Shown here piece by piece: positions 1-5,456 of a stretch of DNA of 5,456 bases; position 1 is the stretch's first letter; each line of letters begins with the position of its first letter. The notes beneath the pieces were generated by a model. It was given only the letters and a program-made list of their open reading frames with translations, did no database searches and was not told the origin of the DNA. The translations under genes and the position numbers were made by a program. Source of the DNA: Pseudomonadota bacterium (lineage in GTDB: Bacteria > Pseudomonadota > Gammaproteobacteria > Burkholderiales > Gallionellaceae); the NCBI GenBank assembly GCA_021847165.1, contig JAJZUH010000073.1, forward strand, positions 4,106 to 9,561, in the 5' to 3' direction.

Positions 1-239
1 CCAAAGTCGCGCGCATCGTCCACGATGGGCATGAAGAAATCGGTGGTGACCACGATGGCCTGCGTTTCATTCAGCTTGTACACTGCAGCGTCATCGCTGC
101 TTTCGGTACCGACCAGCAGGTTCGGGTAAGATGGCGGCTGCGGCATCGCAGCAAGCATCTCGGCCAATACCGCGGGCGCAATCTTGCAGCCGCAGCCGCC
201 GCCGTGTGAGTATTGAGTAAGTTTTATAGTGTCATTCAT
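1..239 (-). CDS. selD: Selenide, water dikinase (selenophosphate synthetase), N-terminal part, cut by window start
   Basis: SelD makes selenophosphate from selenide and ATP, the activated selenium donor for selenocysteine and for 2-selenouridine in tRNA. I translated the minus strand from the ATG at 239-237 and obtained 79 codons without a stop. The start is followed by the family hallmark [13 protein letters not shown] (residues 7-19), then a PNLLVG / DDAAVY block and [16 protein letters not shown], all characteristic of the SelD N-terminal half. The catalytic position is Cys16 with Lys19, so this is the cysteine form and not the selenocysteine form found in some bacteria. The ATG matches the usual N-terminus of the family; a weak AGG lies about 10 bases upstream, before a run of T. 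The remaining roughly three quarters of the protein lies outside the window. The gene is divergent from mnmH, which uses its product. Family assignment is very secure; whether the complete gene is intact cannot be seen. Confidence 0.96.
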   Translation of the reverse strand, partial: MNDTIKLTQYSHGGGCGCKIAPAVLAEMLAAMPQPPSYPNLLVGTESSDDAAVYKLNETQAIVVTTDFFMPIVDDARDF

Positions 240-257
240 CTTAAAAAAACCTGATTA

Positions 258-403
258 GCCACAGAGGACACAGAGCACACAGAGAAGTGATTCAGGCAGG
301 GATGGGCGGTTTTTTGCCCAACTCGCAAAAGCAACCCCGGAAAATCGGAACAAACCGTTTCGTTCTCCGCGTTTCCCTCTGTGTACCCTGCGATCTCTGT
401 GGC
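258..403. repeat. Inverted-repeat element of CACAGAG/CTCTGTG heptamers between selD and mnmH
   Basis: The left side carries three exact CACAGAG units at 260-266, 269-275 and 278-284, spaced exactly 9 bases. The right side carries the complement CTCTGTG at 377-383 and 395-401, 18 bases apart. A decayed unit, CCCTGCG, sits at 386-392 on the same 9-base period, and another related heptamer, CTCCGCG, lies at 365-371. The outermost arms GCCACAGAG (258-266) and CTCTGTGGC (395-403) are perfect 9-bp complements. A small internal stem TGGGC/GCCCA is at 303-307 and 316-320. The element is less GC-rich than the flanking genes. I recall similar CACAGAG-type repeats between genes in several proteobacteria, but cannot verify copies elsewhere in this genome. 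It could be a dispersed non-coding repeat or MITE-like element, or a structured leader shared by both genes. Confidence 0.7.
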
Positions 404-414
404 AAAAACAAATA

Positions 415-1452
415 ATGCAGAATCCAAGGGTCGCCACCGTATCACAACTATCCGATTTCGACGAAATCGTCGACGTGCGCTCGCCCGCCGAGTATGCGGA
501 AGACCATATCCCCGGTGCCATCAGTGCCCCCGTCCTGGACGACGAACAACGCGCGCGGGTCGGCACCCTGTATAGCCAGGACTCGCCCTTTGCAGCCAAG
601 AAACTCGGCGCGGCGCTGATCGCGCGCAACATCGCCCACCATCTGGACAATCTGTTCAGCGCCAAACCGAAGCAGTGGAAACCGCTGGTCTATTGCTGGC
701 GCGGCGGCCAGCGCAGCGGTGCGATGGCCCATATCCTCGCGCAGGTCGGCTGGTCGGTCGGCAGGCTGGATGGCGGTTATAAAAGCTACCGGCGCCAGGT
801 GCTCGCCGACCTGGAGACCTTGCCGGGGAAGTTGCACTTCCGCGTCGTATGCGGCCCGACCGGTTCCGGCAAAAGCCGCTTGCTGCGGGTGTTGCAGGCA
901 CAGGGGGCGCAGGTGCTCGACCTGGAGGCACTGGCTCAGCATCGCGGCTCCCTGCTCGGCAACCTGCCGAACGAACCGCAACCCGCACAGAAGATGTTCG
1001 AGAGCCGTATCTGGGACATGCTGCATCGCTTCGACCAGCAACGGCCCGTCTTCGTGGAGGCCGAGAGCAAGAAGATCGGCCTGATCGCCATGCCCGAACA
1101 GCTGTTGCAGCGGATACGCGGCTCCGAATGCCTGCTGCTCGAAGCCCCCGTCGCTGCGCGCGTGCAGCTGCTCATGGAAGACTATGCCCACTTCCTGAAC
1201 GACCCGGCATTGCTCGTCAAGCGCCTCACCCCGCTGCTGCCTCTGCATGGCCGTCAGGTGCTGGACCACTGGCAGCAACTGGCGGAACAGGGGGACTGGC
1301 CTGTGCTGGTGGAAAAACTGCTGCTCCAGCATTACGACCCGGCTTATCTGCGCTCCACCGCACACAATTTCGTGCAGCTGGATGCCGCCAAGGTAGTGCA
1401 CCTCGATCGACTGGACGACGCATCGCTCGCCTCGATATCGGCCGCGCTATAA
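415..1452 (+). CDS. mnmH: tRNA 2-selenouridine synthase (MnmH/SelU/YbbB)
   Basis: MnmH replaces the sulfur of (5-substituted) 2-thiouridine at tRNA wobble position 34 with selenium, using selenophosphate; family members pass through a geranylated intermediate. The protein has 345 residues, close to the usual 350-370. An N-terminal rhodanese domain (about residues 10-130) has DVRSPAEY near 20-27 and the active-site loop YCWRGGQRS at 93-101, with Cys94 as the predicted catalytic cysteine. A C-terminal P-loop domain follows: Walker A GPTGSGKS at 147-154, the MnmH-specific DLEALAQHRGS at 169-179, and VEAESKKIG at 214-222. All key residues are present. ATG 415 is chosen because the rhodanese domain begins within ten residues and no ATG, GTG or TTG start was seen in frame in the 130 bases upstream. 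No good Shine-Dalgarno is visible. Its divergent neighbour selD supplies the substrate, which supports the assignment. Confidence 0.95.
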   Translation: MQNPRVATVSQLSDFDEIVDVRSPAEYAEDHIPGAISAPVLDDEQRARVGTLYSQDSPFAAKKLGAALIARNIAHHLDNLFSAKPKQWKPLVYCWRGGQRSGAMAHILAQVGWSVGRLDGGYKSYRRQVLADLETLPGKLHFRVVCGPTGSGKSRLLRVLQAQGAQVLDLEALAQHRGSLLGNLPNEPQPAQKMFESRIWDMLHRFDQQRPVFVEAESKKIGLIAMPEQLLQRIRGSECLLLEAPVAARVQLLMEDYAHFLNDPALLVKRLTPLLPLHGRQVLDHWQQLAEQGDWPVLVEKLLLQHYDPAYLRSTAHNFVQLDAAKVVHLDRLDDASLASISAAL

Positions 1453-1480
1453 CCATAAGCAGGCGATGGGCACTCGACAA

Positions 1481-1492
1481 AAGCGGCCGCTT
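1481..1492. other. 12-bp perfect palindrome downstream of mnmH
   Basis: AAGCGGCCGCTT is a perfect 12-bp palindrome starting 29 bases after the mnmH stop, and its end touches the proposed -35 of the marR promoter. As RNA it would make only a short stem with essentially no loop and no proper U-tract, so a terminator role is weak. It could be a protein-binding site or chance. Confidence 0.25.
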
Positions 1493-1520
1493 GTACGAGA
1501 ATTATTAGCATCCTAATAAT
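1491..1520 (+). promoter_or_regulatory. Candidate sigma-70-type promoter for the marR-emrAB operon
   Basis: A possible -35 TTGTAC (1491-1496; three of six consensus positions) is followed after 18 bases by AATAAT (1515-1520; five of six matches to TATAAT). The region is a sharp AT-rich island in GC-rich DNA. The -10 lies inside the right half of the palindrome at 1500-1521, so a bound repressor would block RNA polymerase. Transcription would begin near 1527, giving a leader of only about 11 bases before ATG 1538, which has no visible Shine-Dalgarno. The -35 is weak and the start point is unproven. Confidence 0.4.
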
Positions 1521-1521
1521 T
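1500..1521. promoter_or_regulatory. Probable MarR/SlyA-type operator (9+9 bp perfect palindrome)
   Basis: AATTATTAG (1500-1508) and CTAATAATT (1513-1521) are perfect complements separated by CATC. The core TTAGCATCCTAA (1503-1514 region) matches the SlyA box TTAGCAAGCTAA, as I know it from enterobacteria, at ten of twelve positions. The regulator encoded 17 bases downstream is itself SlyA-like. A further near-copy of the half-site, AATAATTAG, lies at 1515-1523 in direct orientation. Short flanks TGTAC (1492-1496) and GTACA (1523-1527) are also complementary but off-centre by one base. Autorepression of marR-emrA-emrB by its own regulator is the inference. Confidence 0.65.
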
Positions 1522-1537
1522 AGTACACAAACAACCG

Positions 1538-1963
1538 ATGAAAGCACTGGATGAACAATTCGCAGAATCGCTGCATCAGGTCGCACATGCCTGGCGCACC
1601 GAGCTGGATCGGCGTCTGCGGCCTCTGGGGTTTTCGCATTCGCGCTGGCTGCTATTGCTGCACCTCTCGCGCAACGACGGCTGCACCCACTGCGAACTGG
1701 CGCAAAACATGGGCATCGAGGCCGCCACGCTGGTCAAGCAAGTCGACCACATGGAACAGGAAGGCCTGCTCAAGCGTTGCGGCAGCGAGACCGACCGGCG
1801 CGTCAAACACCTGTACCTGTCCCCCACCGGCAAGAAGGCCGTAGAGCGTATCCGCAGCAGTGCCGCCGAGCTGCGCAAGGAGATACTCGCCGGATCGGAC
1901 GAACGGGACATCGGCACCGCGCTGGCGGTGCTCCAGAGCATCCGCAGCAAACTGACCCCGTAG
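1538..1963 (+). CDS. MarR-family transcriptional regulator, SlyA-like, probable local repressor of the efflux operon
   Basis: This is a 141-residue cytoplasmic winged helix-turn-helix protein, the normal MarR length. The N-terminal helix (about 5-30) contains AWRTELDRRLRPLGFSHSRW, close to the matching SlyA segment. The HTH spans roughly 52-75, with recognition helix IEAATLVKQVDHME (60-73). The wing carries the conserved DRR at 86-88 followed by HLYLSPTG. The C-terminal helices (about 97-140) would complete the dimer interface. MarR proteins bind palindromic operators as dimers and usually release DNA when bound by phenolic or other small ligands; the ligand here is unknown. It has three cysteines, Cys49 and Cys52 in a C-T-H-C arrangement plus Cys81. 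ATG 1538 gives a full N-terminal helix, though no Shine-Dalgarno precedes it. It is the first gene of a tight three-gene operon with emrA- and emrB-type genes, the same order as E. coli emrRAB. Orthology to mprA/emrR or slyA is not established, so no symbol is given. Confidence 0.92.
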   Translation: MKALDEQFAESLHQVAHAWRTELDRRLRPLGFSHSRWLLLLHLSRNDGCTHCELAQNMGIEAATLVKQVDHMEQEGLLKRCGSETDRRVKHLYLSPTGKKAVERIRSSAAELRKEILAGSDERDIGTALAVLQSIRSKLTP

Positions 1964-1965
1964 CC

Positions 1966-1971
1966 GAGGAG
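1966..1971 (+). promoter_or_regulatory. Ribosome binding site of the emrA-type gene
   Basis: GAGGAG lies 5 bases before ATG 1977 and 2 bases after the marR stop codon (1961-1963). It is the clearest Shine-Dalgarno in the window and fixes the start of the membrane fusion protein. The other two operon genes lack one of this strength. Confidence 0.8.
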
Positions 1972-1976
1972 CGTAC

Positions 1977-2963
1977 ATGGAAAGCCTCAAGGCCCACCGG
2001 AACAAGATCGCCGTCGCGCTGATCCTCGCCGCACTGCTCGGCGCCCTCGCCTTCTATTACCTCTACGGCAACTCGCGCAGCACCGAGAACGCCTACATCA
2101 ACGCCGACGTGGTCAACGTCGCCGCACAGGTGAGCGGCCGCGTCGTGGCCGTGCATGTCAAGGACAACCAGCATGTGCACAAGGGCGATGCGCTGTTCGA
2201 TATCGACCCTGAACCCTTCGCCATCGCGCTGGAACGTGCACAGGCGGACCTCGCGCTCGCCCGGCAGGCCGCGCGCCAGGACAACGCGGAAGTCGCCGCC
2301 GCCCGTGCGCTGGTCAACCAGGCCGAGAGCGACCTTGCCAATGCGCGCAGCACCTACATCCGCGACAAGGAACTGGTGGCACAGCATTTTCTCTCGCAGC
2401 AATCGCTGGACGATGCGCAGACGCGCATGCAGGCCTTGCAGGCAACGCTGGAACAGGCGCGCGCCAAACTGGCCAAGGCGCTGTCCGCTCCGGAAAAGAC
2501 CAACGAGCGCGGTGACGTATTGAAGGCGCAGGCCGCCATCGACCAGGCCAAACTCGACCTGGAGCATACCCGCATCATTGCAGCCCAGGACGGCCAGATC
2601 AGCAACCTGACCCTGACTGCGGGATCGCTGGTCGGCGTCGGCGTGCCGCTGTTCGCCCTCATCGCGGATAACAGTTTCCATATCGATGCCAACTTCAAGG
2701 AAACCGAGCTGGTCGGCATCCATCCCGGCCAGAACGCGGACATCCGGATCGACATGTACCCCGGCCAGCATTTCCAGGGCACGGTGGAAAGCCTGTCCGG
2801 CGGCACCGGCACCGCCTTCTCGCTGCTGCCGCCGCAGAATGCGACCGGCAACTGGGTGAAGATCGCACAGCGTGTGCCGGTGCGCATCAAGCTGGCGCCG
2901 ACCGATGCCGAGCACCCCTTGCGCATCGGTGCAACGGCGACCGTGAGCGTGCAACTGAAATAG
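1977..2963 (+). CDS. emrA: EmrA-type membrane fusion protein (HlyD family) of a multidrug efflux pump
   Basis: This is the periplasmic adaptor that links an inner-membrane EmrB-type transporter to an outer-membrane channel. It has 328 residues, slightly shorter than E. coli EmrA (about 390). A basic N-terminus (KAHRNK) leads into one membrane anchor at about 11-30. STENAYINADVVNVAAQVSG (35-54) is the typical family opening, starting the first half of the lipoyl-like domain, with KGDALFDIDP at 69-78. An Ala/Gln/Glu-rich alpha-helical hairpin covers about 82-170 and is relatively short. The second lipoyl half runs from about 195 (LEHTRIIAAQDGQI) to 230. The beta-barrel follows, with the EmrA signature SLLPPQNATGNWVKIAQRVP at 282-301. 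The start is set by the GAGGAG just upstream. It sits 13 bases after marR and 7 before emrB. Family is certain; the emrA symbol rests on gene order and the signature. Confidence 0.93.
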   Translation: MESLKAHRNKIAVALILAALLGALAFYYLYGNSRSTENAYINADVVNVAAQVSGRVVAVHVKDNQHVHKGDALFDIDPEPFAIALERAQADLALARQAARQDNAEVAAARALVNQAESDLANARSTYIRDKELVAQHFLSQQSLDDAQTRMQALQATLEQARAKLAKALSAPEKTNERGDVLKAQAAIDQAKLDLEHTRIIAAQDGQISNLTLTAGSLVGVGVPLFALIADNSFHIDANFKETELVGIHPGQNADIRIDMYPGQHFQGTVESLSGGTGTAFSLLPPQNATGNWVKIAQRVPVRIKLAPTDAEHPLRIGATATVSVQLK

Positions 2964-2970
2964 CAGCGCC

Positions 2971-4488
2971 ATGGACAGCAATCGCGTCTTGACCGGCATC
3001 GCCGTGATGGCAGCGACCATCATGCAGGTGCTGGACACGACCATCATCAACGTGGCCCTGCCCAACATGGTGGGACAGCTCGACGCCACGCCGGACAACA
3101 TCAGCTGGGTGCTGACCTCCTACCTGATCGCCTCGGCCATCATCATGCCGCTTACCGGCTTCATCACCGACCGCATCGGGCAAAAGCGTTTCCTGCTGAT
3201 CAGTATCGCCGGATTCGTCATCACCTCGGCGCTGTGCGGCATGGCCGTCTCGCTGGCGCAAATGGTGCTGTTCCGCTTCCTGCAAGGGGTGTTCGGCGCA
3301 GCGCTGGTGCCGCTGTCGCAATCCATCATGCTGCAGATCTTTCCCGGCGAACAGCGCGGCAAGGCGATGGCGATCTGGAGCATGGGCGTGATGGTCGCCC
3401 CCATCATGGGACCGACCCTGGGTGGCTGGCTCACCGAACAGCTGAGCTGGCGCTGGACCTTCTATATCAACCTGCCGGTGGGGATCGTCTCGTTCGTCCT
3501 TGCGATGCGCCATGTGCACGACACCCCGACGCGCGAGCGGCGCATGGATTGGCTGGGCTTCGCCTCGCTGGCCCTGGGCATCGGCGCACTGCAACTGATC
3601 CTCGATCGCGGCAACCAGGACGACTGGTTCAGTTCGCAGACGCTGATATTCGCCGCCTTCGTCACCGTGATCTCGCTGCTCTTCTTCATCGTCTATACGC
3701 TGACCGGCAAGCATCATCCGCTGTTCGACCTGCGCATCTTCCGCGACCGCAACTACCTGGTCGCCAGCCTGATCATGACCACCATCGGCATCGGTTTCTT
3801 CGGCGGCATGCTGCTGCAATCGCTGTTCCTGCAGGAATTTCTCGACTACCCCACCTTCGAGGCCGGTCTCTACATGGCACCGCGCGGACTCGCCTCTTTC
3901 CTGGTGATGATCTTCGTCGGCAAGTTCGTCAACAGGATCCCGCCGCGCAACTTCATCTTCGCCGGCATCTGCGCCAGCATCGCGGGCAACTATCTGATGA
4001 CCCGGTTCACCGGCGACATCACCGCAAACGACCTGATCGTGCCGATGATGCTGCAGGGCATGGGCATGGGACTGATCTTCGTGCCGATCTCCACGCTCGC
4101 CTTCACCACCCTGCCCAAGGAGACTGCGGCCGAGGCCGCGGGTATTTACAGCCTGATTCGCGCAGTCGGCTCTTCGTTCGGCATCGCCATCCTGGCCACC
4201 TATTTCTCGCGCAGCACCCAGAAAAGCTGGAGCCTGTTGCGCGGCGACATCACCCCGTACAGCGAGGCGTTGCGCAACTATCTCGCCCCGCTCCATCTCG
4301 GCACGCAGGATCCGCAAGGCGTAGCAATGGCTGCCAGGGCGGTGCTGCACCAGGCACAGAACATCGGCTACATCGACAGCTTCTGGTTCGCCACGCTGAA
4401 CTTCGTGCTGATGCTGCCGTTGCTGCTACTGGTGCGCACGCCGAAGAAGTCCGCCAGCACATCGCCGCCTGCGGTCAGCCTGGAATGA
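2971..4488 (+). CDS. emrB: EmrB/QacA-type MFS drug:H+ antiporter (DHA2, 14 membrane helices)
   Basis: This inner-membrane transporter is predicted to export hydrophobic drugs or toxic compounds in exchange for protons, together with the EmrA-type adaptor encoded just before it. Its 505 residues match the EmrB family (about 510). Helix 1 contains LDTTIINVALP (21-31) with Asp22, the DHA2 motif D1. Motif A is GFITDRIGQKR (63-73), between helices 2 and 3. Motif C, the antiporter signature, is APIMGPTLGGW (143-153), followed by RWTFYINLPVG (161-171). Further hydrophobic segments fill out the DHA2 pattern, including a larger loop at about 411-468 before the last helix and a short Ser/Pro-rich tail. 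No key motif is missing. ATG 2971 is 7 bases after the emrA stop and has no good Shine-Dalgarno, so translation may be coupled to emrA. Substrate specificity cannot be read from sequence. Confidence 0.94.
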   Translation: MDSNRVLTGIAVMAATIMQVLDTTIINVALPNMVGQLDATPDNISWVLTSYLIASAIIMPLTGFITDRIGQKRFLLISIAGFVITSALCGMAVSLAQMVLFRFLQGVFGAALVPLSQSIMLQIFPGEQRGKAMAIWSMGVMVAPIMGPTLGGWLTEQLSWRWTFYINLPVGIVSFVLAMRHVHDTPTRERRMDWLGFASLALGIGALQLILDRGNQDDWFSSQTLIFAAFVTVISLLFFIVYTLTGKHHPLFDLRIFRDRNYLVASLIMTTIGIGFFGGMLLQSLFLQEFLDYPTFEAGLYMAPRGLASFLVMIFVGKFVNRIPPRNFIFAGICASIAGNYLMTRFTGDITANDLIVPMMLQGMGMGLIFVPISTLAFTTLPKETAAEAAGIYSLIRAVGSSFGIAILATYFSRSTQKSWSLLRGDITPYSEALRNYLAPLHLGTQDPQGVAMAARAVLHQAQNIGYIDSFWFATLNFVLMLPLLLLVRTPKKSASTSPPAVSLE

Positions 4489-4506
4489 ATTGACGGGACT
4501 GCCGGA

Positions 4507-4526
4507 ATGCCGCGCGACGGCGGCAT
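4507..4526. terminator. Possible stem-loop between convergent genes
   Basis: ATGCCGC (4507-4513) and GCGGCAT (4520-4526) form a perfect 7-bp stem with a 6-base loop. It lies 18 bases after the emrB stop and 2 bases beyond the stop of the minus-strand HD-GYP gene. No U-tract follows on either strand, so it is not a standard intrinsic terminator. It could still block 3' exonucleases or act with Rho. Confidence 0.3.
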
Positions 4527-4528
4527 GG

Positions 4529-5456
4529 TCAGGACGAAAAACCGAAACCCCGCTCGCGGAACAGACGGAGGCAGGCATCCACCACTGCCGCGTCGTATAA
4601 CACACCCCGCCCGTTGCTGATCTCCTGCAAGGCGGCGTCGATGCCACGGCCGGCACGATAGGGGCGATTCGAGAAGATCGCCTCCACCACGTCGGCCACG
4701 CTGAGGATGCGCGATTCGGGCAGGATGGCCTCTCCCTTCAGCCCGAGCGGATAGCCCGATCCATCCAGCCGTTCATGGTGTTGCCTGATCCATTGCGCCA
4801 GCGGGAAGGGAAAATCGATGTCCTTGAGAATCTCGTACCCGGCCTGGGCATGCCGCTTGATCACGTCCATCTCGAGCGGGGATATCAGGCCCGTCTTGCT
4901 GAGTATCTCCACCGGCACCTGGATCTTGCCCAGGTCGTGGATCGACGCCGCCAGCCCGAGGAAATGCACTCGCTCTGGCGGCAAGCCCATCTCGCGGGCG
5001 ATGGCCGTCGACAATTCGGCCACCCGGCGCTGGTGTCCGGCCGTGTAGGGATCGCGCATCTCCAGCGTCGCGGCGATGACCATGACCATATTTTCCAGGC
5101 TGCGACGCAGCGCGGATTCGATGCGGTCCCGCTCCTTCCGCGTACGCAGGGAGACGATGCCGAAGGCCAGATCGGCCGCCAGTTCTTCCAGCAGCACGAC
5201 CTCCTCTCCGGAGAATGCATCCGGTTCTTCCGCATAGATCGTCAGCGCGCCGCGCTCCTCCCCCAGCTCCAGCGGCAAGGCGATGCTCGACTGATAGCCA
5301 TGCTGCACCGCTGCGGCGCGCCATGGGGTCATCAGCGGATTGGTGAGGAAATTCTGGTTGACCTGGGTGCGTCCTTCGCGGATCGCCGTTCCCGTTGGCC
5401 CGCGCCCGCGCTCGCTGTCGTCCCAGGTGATATTGGCCTGGCCGAGATAGCCCGCA
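4529..5456 (-). CDS. GAF and HD-GYP domain protein, probable cyclic-di-GMP phosphodiesterase, N-terminus cut by window end
   Basis: HD-GYP proteins hydrolyse the second messenger cyclic-di-GMP, with effects on motility, biofilm and virulence. The frame is open from the right edge to the TGA at 4531-4529, giving 308 codons. The first 41 codons precede the first ATG (5332) but clearly belong to the gene: they read as a GAF domain (GRGPTGTAIREGRTQVNQNF) that continues past that ATG as APWR-like and GYQSSIALPL segments. Numbering from Met 5332, a linker helix (about 44-90) leads to the HD-GYP domain. It has DPYTAGHQRRV (94-104), the HD pair in IHDLGK (131-136; His132, Asp133 at nt 4939-4934), His161, and HHERLDGSGYP (185-195; GYP at nt 4756-4748), with Asp214 in SVADVVEA. 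The expected metal ligands are therefore present and catalysis is likely. The GAF ligand is unknown, and further sensor domains may lie beyond the window. The gene converges on emrB and is not in its operon. Confidence 0.93.
   Translation of the reverse strand, partial: AGYLGQANITWDDSERGRGPTGTAIREGRTQVNQNFLTNPLMTPWRAAAVQHGYQSSIALPLELGEERGALTIYAEEPDAFSGEEVVLLEELAADLAFGIVSLRTRKERDRIESALRRSLENMVMVIAATLEMRDPYTAGHQRRVAELSTAIAREMGLPPERVHFLGLAASIHDLGKIQVPVEILSKTGLISPLEMDVIKRHAQAGYEILKDIDFPFPLAQWIRQHHERLDGSGYPLGLKGEAILPESRILSVADVVEAIFSNRPYRAGRGIDAALQEISNGRGVLYDAAVVDACLRLFRERGFGFSS

Noticed and set aside
303..320. TGGGC/GCCCA hairpin with a T-run, as an intrinsic terminator
   Set aside because: The stem has only 5 bp, the T-run is in the loop and not after the stem, and it lies between divergent starts where no terminator is expected.
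258..403. CRISPR array or insertion sequence
   Set aside because: The 7-base units at 9-base spacing are too short for CRISPR repeats and spacers, and there is no transposase or evident target-site duplication.
255..665. Minus-strand frames (255-665, 236-445) covering the selD-mnmH gap
   Set aside because: They translate the repeat element and the antisense of mnmH; no family match and no support for coding.
448..1401. 317-codon minus-strand frame opposite mnmH
   Set aside because: Composition is low-complexity (Gln, His, Leu, Ala) and mnmH on the other strand has all expected motifs.
1803..3101. 432-codon minus-strand frame across marR, emrA and emrB
   Set aside because: It crosses three well-supported genes and has no family features or ribosome site; shadow frame.
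2887..4350. 487-codon open frame on the minus strand opposite emrB
   Set aside because: The translation is full of His, Asp, Gly and Gln with no recognisable domain. It is a typical shadow of GC-rich codons, and the plus strand encodes an unmistakable 14-helix transporter.
3234..4493. 419-codon plus-strand frame overlapping emrB
   Set aside because: An Arg/His/Ala-rich out-of-frame reading of emrB with no hydrophobic segments or known motifs.
4529..5332. ATG 5332 as the true start of the HD-GYP gene
   Set aside because: The 41 codons upstream stay open and encode a conserved part of the GAF domain, so the gene starts beyond the window.

Overview
This 5.46 kb window is GC-rich, with dense coding and codon use that is strongly G/C at third positions. 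It looks like chromosomal DNA of a proteobacterium. The MnmH and SelD sequences and the overall style resemble Betaproteobacteria, perhaps the Nitrosomonadales, but that placement comes from memory of family sequences and not from a search. Five genes can be supported; two are cut by the window edges. No tRNA, rRNA, CRISPR array, transposase or phage gene was seen.

Left part (1-1452): a selenium module. The 5' end of selD (selenophosphate synthetase, minus strand, Cys-type active site) stands head-to-head with mnmH/selU (tRNA 2-selenouridine synthase, plus strand). SelD makes selenophosphate and MnmH uses it to turn 2-thiouridine at tRNA position 34 into 2-selenouridine, so the pair forms a complete selenouridine branch. 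The 175 bp between them is filled by an inverted-repeat element built from 9-bp-spaced CACAGAG / CTCTGTG heptamers. Its arms lie just upstream of both start codons.

Middle part (1453-4488): a drug-efflux operon. A SlyA-like MarR regulator is followed by an EmrA-type membrane fusion protein and an EmrB-type 14-helix DHA2 transporter, with gaps of 13 and 7 bases. Immediately upstream of marR is a perfect 9+9 bp palindrome whose core closely resembles the SlyA box, and it overlaps the best promoter candidate. The simplest reading is an autoregulated operon de-repressed by a small-molecule ligand. No outer-membrane channel gene is in the window.

Right part (4489-5456): a convergent minus-strand gene, cut at the window end, encodes a GAF plus HD-GYP protein, a probable cyclic-di-GMP phosphodiesterase with all signature residues present. 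A small stem-loop lies between the two convergent stop codons.

I found no clearly new multi-gene system. The points most worth a second look are the heptamer element between selD and mnmH, the SlyA-box-like operator, and a Cys-x-x-Cys pair in the MarR regulator.
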